Shown here one piece after another: positions 41,023 to 50,213 of a DNA stretch of 63,244 nucleotides. The position numbers and the translations under genes were made by a program. Source of the stretch: AC-37 sp036389835 (GTDB taxonomy: Bacteria > Actinomycetota > Thermoleophilia > Solirubrobacterales > Thermoleophilaceae); the NCBI GenBank assembly GCA_036389835.1, contig DASVWC010000110.1, positions 1 to 63,244 on the forward strand. Reading direction: 5' to 3'. How positions within the stretch are numbered: the first letter of the stretch is position 1; each line of letters opens with the position of its first letter. The notes below the pieces were generated by a model that made no database searches, had not been told where the DNA came from, and saw only the letters and a list, made by a program, of their open reading frames with translations.

Positions 41023-41614
41023 AGGTGCGCGTGGGCGGCACCGAGGTGGTGCGCTCGCGCGTGGCGGGCGTCGTGCCCGCAACCGGCTGGCGCTCGAAGC
41101 GACGCCCGGCCGTCCCGCGCTCGCCGGCGCGGTCCGCGCCGGTGTGGCGGTCGATCGCCCCGTCGTCACCCGACGACACGAGGGCGGAGACGATCGCGAG
41201 GGCGCTGATCGCGAGGTGCAGCACGTTGTCGGCGCCGTTCGTCGGGATGATCGCCAGCACGTCGGAGCCGTCGACGAAGCCGAGGATCGTCACGATGCCG
41301 TAGACGATGCCGAAGCTGAGCGCGACGGTCTTGGCCGTCGCGCGCTTCTTCGCGAACGCGAGCAGCAGCAGGCCCGACGCGATGTGCACGACGTTGTGCC
41401 AGCCGTTCACGTCGAAGATCCCCAGCAGCGGGTCGTCCTCGAGCTTCTTGCCGGTCACGAAGCTGGCGTTGGCCAGGAAGCCGATCAGGCCGACCAGCAG
41501 CAGCGTGCCGCCGAACACGACGCTGTACCACTGCGCCGGCGTCCGCTTGTCGTGGTCGAGCCCGGTGTGGACGTCCCTCTGCGCGTCGAGCGCGCGTGCT
41601 CCGGTCCGCGCCAT
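41021..41614 (-). CDS. DUF4383 domain membrane protein
   Basis: 197 aa from ATG 41614, with GGAGG seven bases upstream. Four membrane helices form the DUF4383 pattern: WYSVVFGGTLLLVGLIGFLA, GWHNVVHIASGLLLLAFA, ALSFGIVYGIVTILGFVDG and ADNVLHLAISALAIVSAL. The conserved His of the helices (NVVHIASG, NVLHLAIS) is present. A hydrophilic Arg/Thr tail of ~40 residues follows. The family is widespread in actinobacteria and its function is unknown. Confidence 0.85.
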   Translation of the reverse strand: MARTGARALDAQRDVHTGLDHDKRTPAQWYSVVFGGTLLLVGLIGFLANASFVTGKKLEDDPLLGIFDVNGWHNVVHIASGLLLLAFAKKRATAKTVALSFGIVYGIVTILGFVDGSDVLAIIPTNGADNVLHLAISALAIVSALVSSGDDGAIDRHTGADRAGERGTAGRRFERQPVAGTTPATRERTTSVPPTRT

Positions 41615-41712
41615 GGCGGTACCTCCAATTCGGTAAAGGGGTTGCCCGGATGGGGCTACCGTGGTGGGCGGCGGGCGAAACCGAAGTGGCGCGGAGGCGC
41701 CGGGCGCCAGAG

Positions 41713-43167
41713 CTAGCGCGCGAACTCCATCGCCTCGTCGGCGACCGGGCCGAGACGGAGATGGAGCACGTCGAGCGGGTAGTTCTGGGCCAGCCGCCAC
41801 GGTCGCTTCGAGCCCTGCCGCGGGAAGCGGCCGATCCCGCGCAGCACGTAGCCGGAGTTGAAGTCGATCAGCGGCTCCGGCTCCACCGACGGGTCGGTGT
41901 TGCGGGGAGTGCAGATCCGCTCGCCGCGCTCGTCCATGTGGTTGAGCAGCCGGCAGAGGTACTCGCAGCACAGCTCGCACTTGAGCGTCCACGACGCGTT
42001 CGTGTAGCCGACCGCGAACGCCATGTTCGGGACGTCGCTGAGCATCAGGCCCTTGTAGGTCAGCGTGTCGGGCAGGCTCACCTCGCGGCCGTCCACGCTC
42101 ATCGCGATGCCACCCAGCGGCAGCACGTTCAGACCGGTCGCCGTCACGACCAGGTCGGCCTCGAGCTCGGCGCCGGACTCGAGCCTGATCCCGCGCTCGG
42201 TGAACGTCGCGACCCTGTCGGTCACGATCGACGCGCTGCCGTCGCACAGCGCGTCGAAGAGGTCGCCGTCGGGCACCAGGCAGAGCCGCTGGTCCCACGG
42301 GTTGTAGCGCGGCGCGAAGTGCGGGTCGATCTCGTACCCGGGCGGCAGGCGGCCCTCCATCCGGCGCCGGATCACCCTCTTCATCAGCTCCGGCCGGCGG
42401 CGGCTGAGCTGGAAGCTGGCCATCGTCAGCAGCACGTTCTTCCAGCGCACGATCGGATAGACGAATCGCTGCGGCAGCCGCTTGCGCAGTGCGGTCGCGA
42501 TCGGATCCCTGCCCGGGAGCGAGACCACGTAGCTCGGCGAGCGCTGGAGCATCGTCACGTGCGCGGCGCGCTTGGCCATCTCCGGGACGAGCGTGACGGC
42601 GGTCGCGCCGCTCCCGATCACCACCACGCGCTTGCCGGAGTAGTCCACGTCGTCGCTCCAGTGCTGCGGGTGCACGATCCGCCCGGCGAAGCGCTCGGCG
42701 CCCTCGAAGCGCGGGCTGTAGCCCTCGTCGTAGCGGTAGTAGCCGGTGCAGGCGAAGAGCCACGAGCAGGTCATCGTCAGCCGCTCGCCGGTGTCGGTGC
42801 GCTCGACCTGCACGGTCCAGCGCGCCTCGCCGGTCGACCAGGCCGCGCCGACGACGCGGTGGTGCAGGCGCACGTGCTCGTCGACCCCGTAGATCCGCGC
42901 GGTGTCCCGCACGTACTCGCGGATCGCCGGCCCGTCGGCGATCGCCTTCGCGTCCGGCCACGGGCGGAAGCGGAACCCGAGCGTGTACATGTCCGAGTCC
43001 GACCTGACGCCGGGATAGCGGAACAGGTCCCACGTCCCGCTGATCGCGCCGCGCGCCTCGAGGATCGCGTAGCTCTTGCCCGGGCACTTGTCCTGCAGGT
43101 GGTAGCCGGCGCAGACCCCTGAGAGGCCGGCGCCCACCACCAGGACGTCGACGTGGTCCTCGTGCAT
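41713..43167 (-). CDS. EthA-like Baeyer-Villiger flavin monooxygenase
   Basis: 484 aa from ATG 43167. It tracks mycobacterial EthA/EtaA almost throughout: VLVVGAGLSGVCAGYHLQDK (FAD motif), LFRYPGVRSDSDMYTLGFRF, YDEGYSPRFEGAERF, VVVIGSGATAVTLVPEMA (NADPH motif), VTMLQRSPSYVVSLPGRD, YNPWDQRLCLVPDGDLF and AVGYTNASWTLK. EthA-type enzymes oxidise ketones and thioamides with NADPH and O2. The native substrate here is unknown. Monocistronic; divergent from the LamG/PKD gene with a 49-base gap. The EthR-type TetR repressor that flanks ethA in mycobacteria is absent. Confidence 0.88.
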   Translation of the reverse strand: MHEDHVDVLVVGAGLSGVCAGYHLQDKCPGKSYAILEARGAISGTWDLFRYPGVRSDSDMYTLGFRFRPWPDAKAIADGPAIREYVRDTARIYGVDEHVRLHHRVVGAAWSTGEARWTVQVERTDTGERLTMTCSWLFACTGYYRYDEGYSPRFEGAERFAGRIVHPQHWSDDVDYSGKRVVVIGSGATAVTLVPEMAKRAAHVTMLQRSPSYVVSLPGRDPIATALRKRLPQRFVYPIVRWKNVLLTMASFQLSRRRPELMKRVIRRRMEGRLPPGYEIDPHFAPRYNPWDQRLCLVPDGDLFDALCDGSASIVTDRVATFTERGIRLESGAELEADLVVTATGLNVLPLGGIAMSVDGREVSLPDTLTYKGLMLSDVPNMAFAVGYTNASWTLKCELCCEYLCRLLNHMDERGERICTPRNTDPSVEPEPLIDFNSGYVLRGIGRFPRQGSKRPWRLAQNYPLDVLHLRLGPVADEAMEFAR

Positions 43168-43216
43168 CGAAGCGACTATGCCACGGATGTACGAGAATGC
43201 CGCCCCCATGGGGGGC

Positions 43217-44275
43217 ATGTCGATCGTGCGCCGGGCCGCGCGGCTCGCCGTCGTGCTCGCCGTCCTGCTCGCGCCGGCCGCCCGCGCCTCGCACTCCGAG
43301 CTCGCCGTGCGGCTCCCGCTCGACGAGCTGAAGGCGGACCACACGACGCCCGACGCCTCCGGGCACGGCTTCGACGGCAGCGGGTACGGGGTGGAGCTCA
43401 CGGCGAACGCCTCGCGCTTCGGCCGCGGCCTCATCTTCGACGGCAGCACGAGCTACGTCACCCAGGTCCGCGACGCCACGCTCGAGCCCGAGCGCGTCAC
43501 CGTGCTCGCGTGGGTGAACGGCCGCGGCGACCCCGGGCAGTCCAACCGCTACGTGATCGCGAAGGGCGCCACCGGCTGCTCGGCCTCGTCGTGGGCTCTG
43601 TACACGGGCGCGAGCGCGGGCCTCAGCTTCTACGTCTGGGACGGCGGGCACGTCTGGCAGTCGCCCGGCGCCGACCCGGACATGTGGCAGGACGGCAACT
43701 GGCACGCCGTGGCCGGCACGTTCGACGGCTCCACGGTTCGGCTGTACGTCGACGGCAGCGAGGTCGGCGCCGGGACGGCCGTCCCCGCCGGCACGCCGAT
43801 CGCCTACGCCCTCCCGAAGCGCGACTTCATGCAGGGCAACTACCCGAACGCCGGGTCGTGCCCCGGGGTGGGGCCGTGGTACGGCGCCCTCGACGAGGTG
43901 CGTGTCTACAACCGCGCGCTCACGCCCGCCGAGGTCCAGCGGCTTCAGGACCCGAACGCGACCGAGCCGCCGCAGCTCGACGCGCCGTCCGGCCCGGCGG
44001 CGGCGCCGGCGGCGAGCAGCCACCGCCGCCCCCGCAGCCGCCGCTCGCGCAGTTCACCACGGCGAGGTCGAAGTCGGTCAGGGGCGCGAGCTGGCTCAGC
44101 GCGGCCGGCACGCTCACGCCGAGCGGGTCGCCGGTCGTCCGCTACCAGTGGGACTTCAACGCGGACGGCAGGTTCGAGGCCGACTGCGGGGCGGCCACCG
44201 CCGCCGTGTCGCACGCGTTCAGGAAGGCGGGCACGAAGACCGTCGGACTGCGGGTCACCGACGCCGCGGGCCTGA
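43217..44275 (+). CDS. Secreted LamG-domain N-terminal part of a frameshifted large protein
   Basis: Start at ATG 43217 (MSIVRRAARLAVVL; an ATG at 43178 is possible). Signal peptide ends near ARASH. Residues ~28-240 form a LamG/concanavalin-like domain: RLPLDELKADHTTPDASGHG, GLIFDGSTSYVTQVRDATLE, LAWVNGRGDPGQSN, DGNWHAVAGTFDGSTVRLYV and WYGALDEVRVYNRALTPAEV. From about 44014 this frame turns into Arg/Ser-rich nonsense-like sequence until its stop at 44275. The natural continuation (Pro-rich linker, PKD) is in the -1 frame. It is therefore best read as the front part of one gene with the next feature. Confidence 0.6.
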   Translation: MSIVRRAARLAVVLAVLLAPAARASHSELAVRLPLDELKADHTTPDASGHGFDGSGYGVELTANASRFGRGLIFDGSTSYVTQVRDATLEPERVTVLAWVNGRGDPGQSNRYVIAKGATGCSASSWALYTGASAGLSFYVWDGGHVWQSPGADPDMWQDGNWHAVAGTFDGSTVRLYVDGSEVGAGTAVPAGTPIAYALPKRDFMQGNYPNAGSCPGVGPWYGALDEVRVYNRALTPAEVQRLQDPNATEPPQLDAPSGPAAAPAASSHRRPRSRRSRSSPRRGRSRSGARAGSARPARSRRAGRRSSATSGTSTRTAGSRPTAGRPPPPCRTRSGRRARRPSDCGSPTPRA

Positions 44276-46692
44276 CCGCCGACGCCACCCGCAGCTTCAC
44301 GGTCTCGAAGACGGAGATCAACGTCGCGCGCTACGCCGAGACCGTCCACACCTGCGAGAACCCGGGGCCGAACTTCCAGCCCGACAGCAAGGACTGCGTC
44401 AAGACCTTCGCGTGGGGGATCGTCGAGGTCAACAGCCAGGGGGACGCGGACGACTGCTTCAAGATCGAGGCGCGCTCGAAGGGCACCGACGTCACGATCC
44501 GCGGCAGCGCGGCCGACGTGACGAGCACCCGCAGCTTCTACTACCGGGCATCGATCCGCGACGACGTCGCGATCAACGGCCTGGTCGTCCCGCTGCCGTC
44601 GAGCCAGGAGACCGTCTACGACTCCGGCACGAGCACGATCGCGGCCGGCATCCGCGACCTCACCGTCGGCCCATACCGCCTCGGCGAGGTGCCGCTGGCC
44701 AAGCAGATCCCGTTCAAGCTCGCGTCGAAGGGGCCGAAGAGCAAGTTCGAGCTCGGCTCGTTCGACCTCGAGAAGGTGCTCCAGCCGGTCTTCGGACTGA
44801 AGGCCGGCGCCTACGCCAAGCTCGCGTTCCTCGACCGCAAGACCGAGGCGCTGGTCGGCCTCAAGCTGCCGAGCGTGTTCAGCTTCCAGCCGTTCAAGAA
44901 CGACCCGGCGCTGGGCGAGGTCGCGCTGATCGCCTCGAACCGGGAGGGGGTGAGGTACGACGGAGCGCGCCTGAGCCTGCCGTACGTCTTCGTCGGGCCG
45001 CTGCTCGTGGACAACCTCTTCTTCCAGTACCGCCTGAGCGACAACTCGTGGAAGGGCGGCGGCGGGCTGCGCATCGCGCCGCTGGCGCTGCCCGCGCTCG
45101 AGGCGGTGCCGCCGCCGCCGGACAACGGGTTCGCGATGCGCAACGGGCAGTTCGAGAGCGCCGGCGTGCGGCTCGACTTCCCGGTCGGCGCCCGCCCGCC
45201 GATCTTCCCGGGGGTCAGCCTGAGCAGCATCGGGGCCGCGATCGGCGTGAAGCCCACGCGCTTCAACGGCAACGCCTCGATCGCCGTCGGCGAGGTGGCC
45301 GACGTCAGCGGCCAGCTCTTCGCGGTCTTCGCCACGCCCGAGCGGCCGTACTACTTCCCCGAGGAGGGGCTCGGGGCCGGCCTCGGCCCGCTGGCGGGGC
45401 GCGAGCTCACGTCCACGTCGTTCGCGGTGGGCGGCACCGTCGGCCTGAAGGTCAAGCAGCTCGGCTTCGACGTGCCGCTCTACGAGGGCTTCGTGATCTA
45501 TCAGTACCCCGACTTCGCGGAGTTCGGCGGGCAGATGGGCTTCGACCACGAGTACTTCACGCTGCGCGGCCGGGTCGGGGGGTTCATCCAGGTGCTCGCG
45601 AGGAAGTTCAACGTCGAGGGCAGCTTCGAGGCGTGCCTGCGCAAGCCGGTCAGCGTGTGCGCGCCGAGCGTCGGCGGCGTGGTCTCGAGCAAGGGGATCG
45701 GGTTCTGCACGGTCGTGCCGGTGCCGAACCCGCTGCCGATCGGCCCGCGGGCCATCCCCGTCCCCGCCGGGATCGGCTACGAGTGGGGCCAGGGCGTCCC
45801 CCAGGTGATGATCTTCTCCTGCGGCTACGACGGCTACAGGGAGGCGAACCCGAAGAAGGCGCAGGCCGGCGAGCAGGGCTTCACCCTCCCGGACGGCCTG
45901 CCCTCGGCGATGATCCGCGTGAGCTCCGGCGACGGCGCCCCCTCGGTCGTGCTCACGGGTCCGAAGGGGGAGCGGATCGAGGCCCCCGCGAGCGGCGACG
46001 GCACCTTCAACTCCGAGTGGGCGGTGGTCCCGGAGCCCGCCGAGAGGCGCACGCTGGTCGCGCTGCGCGCTCCGTCCGGCGGCCGCTGGACGGTCACGCC
46101 GATGGATGGGTCGCCGCCCGTGTCGGGAGTCGCGGTGGCCCGCGGGCTGCGCGATGTCGTGGTGAAGGGGCGGGTCTCCGGCAGCGGGGCGCGGCGCAGG
46201 CTCAGCTACTCGATCGCGAACCTCGGCGGGCGCAGGGTCAGCTTCCAGGAGCGCGGCGCGCGCACGTTCCGGGTGCTCGGCCGCGCGCGCGGGTCGAGCG
46301 GCGAGCTGGCGTTCACGCCCGGCGAGGGCGGCGCCGGGGCGCGGACGATCGTCGCGGTGGTCGAGCAGGACGGCGTGGAGCAGCGCACGCTGACGGTCGC
46401 GACGTACAGGGCGCCCGCCGGCGCGCGGCCGGGCCGGGCGCGCGGCGTGCGCGCGGTGCACCGCGGGTCGGGCGTGCGGGTGAGCTGGGGCAAGGTGCGG
46501 CGCGCGACGCGCTACGCCGTCTCGCTGGTGCTCTCGGACGGCCGCCGGCTCTTCCGGGTCACGCGCGCGCGGCGGCTCGACTTCGCGGGGATCGGGAACG
46601 CGGGCGGACGCGCGACGGTGACGGCGCACGCGGCGAACGGGCGCCAGGGTCCGGCGGCGGCCGCGCGGCTGGCGCGCGTGCGGCGGCGCTGA
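44014..46692 (+). CDS. Large secreted PKD protein, C-terminal part after a frameshift
   Basis: About 892 codons in the frame that follows the LamG part by a -1 shift (or one missing base) near 44000-44020. No ATG/GTG lies near the junction, which argues for a single original gene. Layout: poly-Pro linker (EQPPPPPQPP); PKD domain (VVRYQWDFNADGRFEADCG, TVGLRVTDAAGLTADATRSF); a ~550-residue beta-rich region with repeated amphipathic strands (FAVGGTVGLKVKQLGFDVPL, EYFTLRGRVGGFIQVLARKF). It ends in a C-terminal FN3-like domain (VRVSWGKVRRATRYAVSLVL). Probably a cell-surface or matrix protein. The next gene starts 4 bases after its stop. Confidence 0.6.
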   Translation, partial: EQPPPPPQPPLAQFTTARSKSVRGASWLSAAGTLTPSGSPVVRYQWDFNADGRFEADCGAATAAVSHAFRKAGTKTVGLRVTDAAGLTADATRSFTVSKTEINVARYAETVHTCENPGPNFQPDSKDCVKTFAWGIVEVNSQGDADDCFKIEARSKGTDVTIRGSAADVTSTRSFYYRASIRDDVAINGLVVPLPSSQETVYDSGTSTIAAGIRDLTVGPYRLGEVPLAKQIPFKLASKGPKSKFELGSFDLEKVLQPVFGLKAGAYAKLAFLDRKTEALVGLKLPSVFSFQPFKNDPALGEVALIASNREGVRYDGARLSLPYVFVGPLLVDNLFFQYRLSDNSWKGGGGLRIAPLALPALEAVPPPPDNGFAMRNGQFESAGVRLDFPVGARPPIFPGVSLSSIGAAIGVKPTRFNGNASIAVGEVADVSGQLFAVFATPERPYYFPEEGLGAGLGPLAGRELTSTSFAVGGTVGLKVKQLGFDVPLYEGFVIYQYPDFAEFGGQMGFDHEYFTLRGRVGGFIQVLARKFNVEGSFEACLRKPVSVCAPSVGGVVSSKGIGFCTVVPVPNPLPIGPRAIPVPAGIGYEWGQGVPQVMIFSCGYDGYREANPKKAQAGEQGFTLPDGLPSAMIRVSSGDGAPSVVLTGPKGERIEAPASGDGTFNSEWAVVPEPAERRTLVALRAPSGGRWTVTPMDGSPPVSGVAVARGLRDVVVKGRVSGSGARRRLSYSIANLGGRRVSFQERGARTFRVLGRARGSSGELAFTPGEGGAGARTIVAVVEQDGVEQRTLTVATYRAPAGARPGRARGVRAVHRGSGVRVSWGKVRRATRYAVSLVLSDGRRLFRVTRARRLDFAGIGNAGGRATVTAHAANGRQGPAAAARLARVRRR

Positions 46693-46696
46693 GCGG

Positions 46697-48727
46697 ATGC
46701 GGTCGCTGGGGGTCGCCGGGGCGGCGGCGGTGCTCGCGCTCGCCGGATCGGGAGCGGCCGGCGCCAAGTCGCCGCCGAAGCTGGCCAACGGCTGCGTGAC
46801 CGTCGCCTCGGCGCTCGACGGGCGCTTCGTGACCGCCTCCGGGGCGGACGCCTACGCGGCGAGCGGCAAGCGTGCCGCGGGCGCGCTGCCGTTCTACCTG
46901 AAGCCGACCGGGCTCGGCACCTACCTCGTGCACGACCGCGACGGGCGCCTGCTGAGCGCCGGGGACGGGCCCGCCGTGACCCGCGGGCAGGCGCCGGGGC
47001 CCGCGGCGGAGTGGGCGCTGCGGCGGGCGTCGGCGGGCTACGCGCTGCGCTCCACGGCGACGGGCCGGGCGCTGGCGGTCGCGCGCGACACGCGGGCGCT
47101 CTTCGCCGCCGAGCCCAACAGCGCCGGGCGCGGCGCGCGGTTCCGGCTCGCGGCGGCGCGCGGCTGCCGCACGTACCCGGAGGCGGGGCTGGGCGCGCGC
47201 GGCAGGCCGTTCCGCGGGCGGCTGCGCGACGGCAGCGTCTTCGGCTGGGCCGACCCGCACATGCACGCGACCGCCGACCTGCGCGCCGGCGGGCTCGTGA
47301 TCTCGGGGACGAGCTTCGACCGCTTCGGCGTGACCGAGGCGCTCGGCCACGACGCCGACGTGCACGGCGAGGACGGCAGCCTCGACGTGACCGGCAACCT
47401 GCTGCGCTCGGGCAGCCCGGCCGGCACCCACGACACGCAGGGCTGGCCGAGCTTCGCGGGCTGGCCGGCGTTCGACACCTACACGCACCAGCAGGTCTAC
47501 TACCGCTGGCTCCAGCGCGCGTGGCTGGCCGGCCTGCGGCTGCTGGTGGCGCAGGTGGTCGAGGACGAGCCGCTCTGCCGGATCGAGCCGCGCCAGTCGC
47601 ACTCGTGCGACGAGACGGCGACGATCGAGCTCGAGGTCCAGCGGCTGCGGGCGCTCCAGGACTACGTGGACGCGCAGAGCGGCGGTCGCGGCCGCGGCTG
47701 GTTCCGGCTCGTCTACAGCCCGCGCGCGGCGCGGCGCACGATCGAGCGCGGTCAGCTCGCGGTGATCGTCGGGGCCGAGTCGTCGAACCCGTTCGGGTGC
47801 AGCCAGTACCGCGGCCAGCCGAACTGCGGGCGCGAGGACGTCGACCGCGGCATCGCCCACCTGCGCCGCCTCGGCGTGCGGACGCTGTTCCCCGCGCACT
47901 GGGTGGACAACGCGCTCTCGGGGGCGGCGCTCGAGGGCGGCGACAAGGGCGTGTTCATCGGCGCGATGCAGGCGAGCTACACCGGGCAGTTCTTCCGCAC
48001 CGGGCCGTGCCCGGAGCCCGAGCAGGGCGAGGAGGTGCAGCCGGCGGCGCCCGAGGAGCTCGGGCCGCTGGCAGCGCTGCTGAGCGGCTCGCCGGAGCAG
48101 CCGCCCGCGTACCCGCCGGGCAAGCAGTGCAACGTCCGCGACCTCACCGAGCTCGGGGCGTACGCGATCGGCCGGCTGATGGACGCGCACATGCTGATCG
48201 AGGTCGACCACCTGAGCGAGCTCGCGCGCCGCCAGGTGCTCACGATCGCCGAGCGGCGCGGCTATCCGCTCGTCTCGAGCCACACGCACACCGGCGGGCT
48301 CTGGACGGAGTCGGAGCTGCGCCGGCTGTACGCGGTCGGCGGGTTCGCCGCCGCCACGGTGGACGACGCGCCGAAGCTGCCGGGCAAGGTGCTGGGCCAC
48401 CGGCGCCTGACGGCGCGGCGCCCGCTCCCGGTCGGCCTCGCGACCGACACCGGCGGGTTCGCGGCGCTGCCGGGCCCGGACGCCACGCCGGGACGCGCGC
48501 CGCTCGCCTACCCCTTCACCTCCTACGACGGCCGCGTGCGCTTCTCGCGCGAGAAGACCGGCGAGCGCTCGTTCGACCTCAACCGCGACGGCGTCGCCCA
48601 CTACGGGCTGATGCCCGACCTGCTCGCCGACGTGCGCCGCCAGCGCGACGGCGAGCGCGCGCTGAACGTGCTGTTCCACTCGGCCGAGGCGTACCTGCGG
48701 ATGTGGGAGCGGGCGGCCGGGCGCTGA
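46697..48727 (+). CDS. Secreted TIM-barrel metal-dependent hydrolase (membrane-dipeptidase/amidohydrolase-like)
   Basis: 676 aa from ATG 46697, four bases after the preceding stop. Signal peptide ends near AAGAK. Residues ~30-155 are a beta-trefoil/discoidin-like domain. The rest looks like a TIM-barrel hydrolase: FGWADPHMHATADL (metal HxH), AVIVGAESSNPFG, MLIEVDHLSELARRQV, PLVSSHTHTGG and VGLATDTGGFAAL. Spacing of DxHxH, DH, HTH and D resembles renal-dipeptidase (M19) and related amidohydrolases. Similar actinobacterial proteins are annotated as factor 5/8-type domain proteins. Substrate unknown. Likely co-transcribed with the PKD giant. Confidence 0.65.
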   Translation: MRSLGVAGAAAVLALAGSGAAGAKSPPKLANGCVTVASALDGRFVTASGADAYAASGKRAAGALPFYLKPTGLGTYLVHDRDGRLLSAGDGPAVTRGQAPGPAAEWALRRASAGYALRSTATGRALAVARDTRALFAAEPNSAGRGARFRLAAARGCRTYPEAGLGARGRPFRGRLRDGSVFGWADPHMHATADLRAGGLVISGTSFDRFGVTEALGHDADVHGEDGSLDVTGNLLRSGSPAGTHDTQGWPSFAGWPAFDTYTHQQVYYRWLQRAWLAGLRLLVAQVVEDEPLCRIEPRQSHSCDETATIELEVQRLRALQDYVDAQSGGRGRGWFRLVYSPRAARRTIERGQLAVIVGAESSNPFGCSQYRGQPNCGREDVDRGIAHLRRLGVRTLFPAHWVDNALSGAALEGGDKGVFIGAMQASYTGQFFRTGPCPEPEQGEEVQPAAPEELGPLAALLSGSPEQPPAYPPGKQCNVRDLTELGAYAIGRLMDAHMLIEVDHLSELARRQVLTIAERRGYPLVSSHTHTGGLWTESELRRLYAVGGFAAATVDDAPKLPGKVLGHRRLTARRPLPVGLATDTGGFAALPGPDATPGRAPLAYPFTSYDGRVRFSREKTGERSFDLNRDGVAHYGLMPDLLADVRRQRDGERALNVLFHSAEAYLRMWERAAGR

Positions 48728-48734
48728 CCGCGGG

Positions 48735-49424
48735 CTACGTGGGCCAGCGCACCGCGGCCACGAGTCGCTCGTAGGCCACCCGCTCGTCCTCCCAGATGGA
48801 GTCGACGGCCCCGGGCAGCTCGTCCTCGGTCGCGTCGAGCTCGCGCTCGAGCTCGCTGACGCGCGGCACGGCCTGCGCGTACTCGTCGGCGAGCGTCGCG
48901 ACGGGCGCCGACCCCGCGCGCGTCGCCAGCTGGACGATCTTCCACGACGCCCACGCGGTCAGCGCCTCGACCGCGGCGTGCAGCTCCAGCATGGCCCGCC
49001 TGAGGTCGGCCTCCACGGAGTAGTCGCCGCTTCCGCCACCCCGGCGCCTGAGGGCGAGCAGCCACTGATGGGTGTAGTGCGCCTCGCTCGCGCGCGTCCT
49101 CATCTCGGCCAGGCCGATCACGATCGCCTCGGCCAGATCCTCCTCGCGCCGCTGCTGGCGCGCCTCCGCGTCGCTCCTGCGCTGCTCGCGCGCCGCGTAC
49201 TGGGCGCCGAGGATCGCTGAGAGGGGCGCCAGCACCAGCGCCACCACCGCCGCGATCGCGGCGATCAGGCTGACCAGGTCGTCGTCGTCGGAGCCCCCCG
49301 CCGGCGCCCGCGAGCCGCCCGCCGCGAGCACGCAGGTGGCCGTCGCGCCGCCCCTGAGGGCCAGCGACGCGGGCGGGGCCGGGGGAACCAGGGCCGCGCA
49401 GGCGGCCGCGTAGTCCGCCAGCAT
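48735..49424 (-). CDS. Membrane-anchored coiled-coil protein, last gene of the TULIP/STAND operon
   Basis: 229 aa from ATG 49424, three bases after the methyltransferase stop. An N-terminal ~45-residue Ala-rich segment precedes one strong membrane helix (VSLIAAIAAVVALVLAPLSA, ~51-70). A charged coiled coil (YAAREQRRSDAEARQQRREE) and a helical domain with WLLALRR, AVEALTAWASWKIVQLA and ELERELDATEDELPG follow. No known family. Its position suggests it localises or signals for the STAND NTPase or methyltransferase; that is inference. Confidence 0.6.
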   Translation of the reverse strand: MLADYAAACAALVPPAPPASLALRGGATATCVLAAGGSRAPAGGSDDDDLVSLIAAIAAVVALVLAPLSAILGAQYAAREQRRSDAEARQQRREEDLAEAIVIGLAEMRTRASEAHYTHQWLLALRRRGGGSGDYSVEADLRRAMLELHAAVEALTAWASWKIVQLATRAGSAPVATLADEYAQAVPRVSELERELDATEDELPGAVDSIWEDERVAYERLVAAVRWPT

Positions 49425-49427
49425 CGC

Positions 49428-50213
49428 TCAGCCGCTGCGCCGGGCGACCAGCACCTGCGAGTACGACTCCTCGACGTCCTCGGGACTCGGGATCGCGAGC
49501 AGGTGCGCCCAGCTGCGGAGCTCGTCCGGGTCCTTCGTCGCCGCGAACGAGCTCGGCGCGGCCGCGATCTGGTGCTTGCGCTTGAGCTGGATCTCGCGCT
49601 TCATCAGGCGGGCGACCCAGCTCTGGCCGAGCCGGTACTCGATCTCGAACCCGGCCGACTCGAGCAGCCGGACGCCGCCGTCGAGGCTCCAGCGCTGCTT
49701 GTGGGCCGCGTTGGAGGGCAGCCCCTGCGCGTTAGTCGACTCGGCGCCGCGGATCGGGAACGAGCAGATGAAGGGCGACCCCGGCGCGAGCAGGGCCGCC
49801 AGCCGGCGCAGCGTCTGCTCCGGCGCGACCAGGTGCTCGAGCGTCTCGAACGAGACGGCCCCCGAGAACGACCCGTCGCCCGCGAGCGCCGGCGGGAGCT
49901 CGTGGTCCAGGTCGACCAGCCTGTAGGCGATCCGATCCGACGGGTAACGAGCGGCGGCGTAGTCCAGGATCTCCTGGTCGCCGTCGAGCGCGGTCACGTG
50001 CAGGCCCTCGCGGGCCAGCTCCGCCGCACCGAAGCCGGTGCCGCACGCGGCGTCGAGCACGCGGGTCGCACCCTCGGAGCGGAGCAGCTTCGCCGCGAAG
50101 AGGTAGCGGCCCAGGTGCTCCAGCGCGACCCACCAGTTGTGGGCCTTCGGCTCGAAGGCGTCGACCGCGTCCCACTGCTCGCCGGGCAGCACCGGATTGT
50201 CGACCCCCGTCAC
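49428..50213 (-). CDS. SAM-dependent class I methyltransferase
   Basis: 261 aa from a GTG at 50213 that follows the STAND-NTPase stop with no spacer. SAM motifs: motif I VLDAACGTGFGAAELA (~52-67), acidic motif II VTALDGDQEIL, motif III-like RLVDLDHELPP and VSFETLEHLVAPEQTLRRLA typical of small-molecule methyltransferases (Methyltransf_11/31 type). The second half is less conserved (FPIRGAESTNAQGLPSN; KREIQLKRKHQ). The target could be a lipid, glycan or protein. Direct coupling to a STAND NTPase suggests a role in the same pathway. Confidence 0.8.
   Translation of the reverse strand: MTGVDNPVLPGEQWDAVDAFEPKAHNWWVALEHLGRYLFAAKLLRSEGATRVLDAACGTGFGAAELAREGLHVTALDGDQEILDYAAARYPSDRIAYRLVDLDHELPPALAGDGSFSGAVSFETLEHLVAPEQTLRRLAALLAPGSPFICSFPIRGAESTNAQGLPSNAAHKQRWSLDGGVRLLESAGFEIEYRLGQSWVARLMKREIQLKRKHQIAAAPSSFAATKDPDELRSWAHLLAIPSPEDVEESYSQVLVARRSG

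Noticed and set aside
43990..44050. Programmed -1 ribosomal frameshift as the leading explanation
   Set aside because: The direction fits, but I see no clear X-XXY-YYZ slippery heptamer followed by a pseudoknot; a missing base in a GC repeat is simpler.
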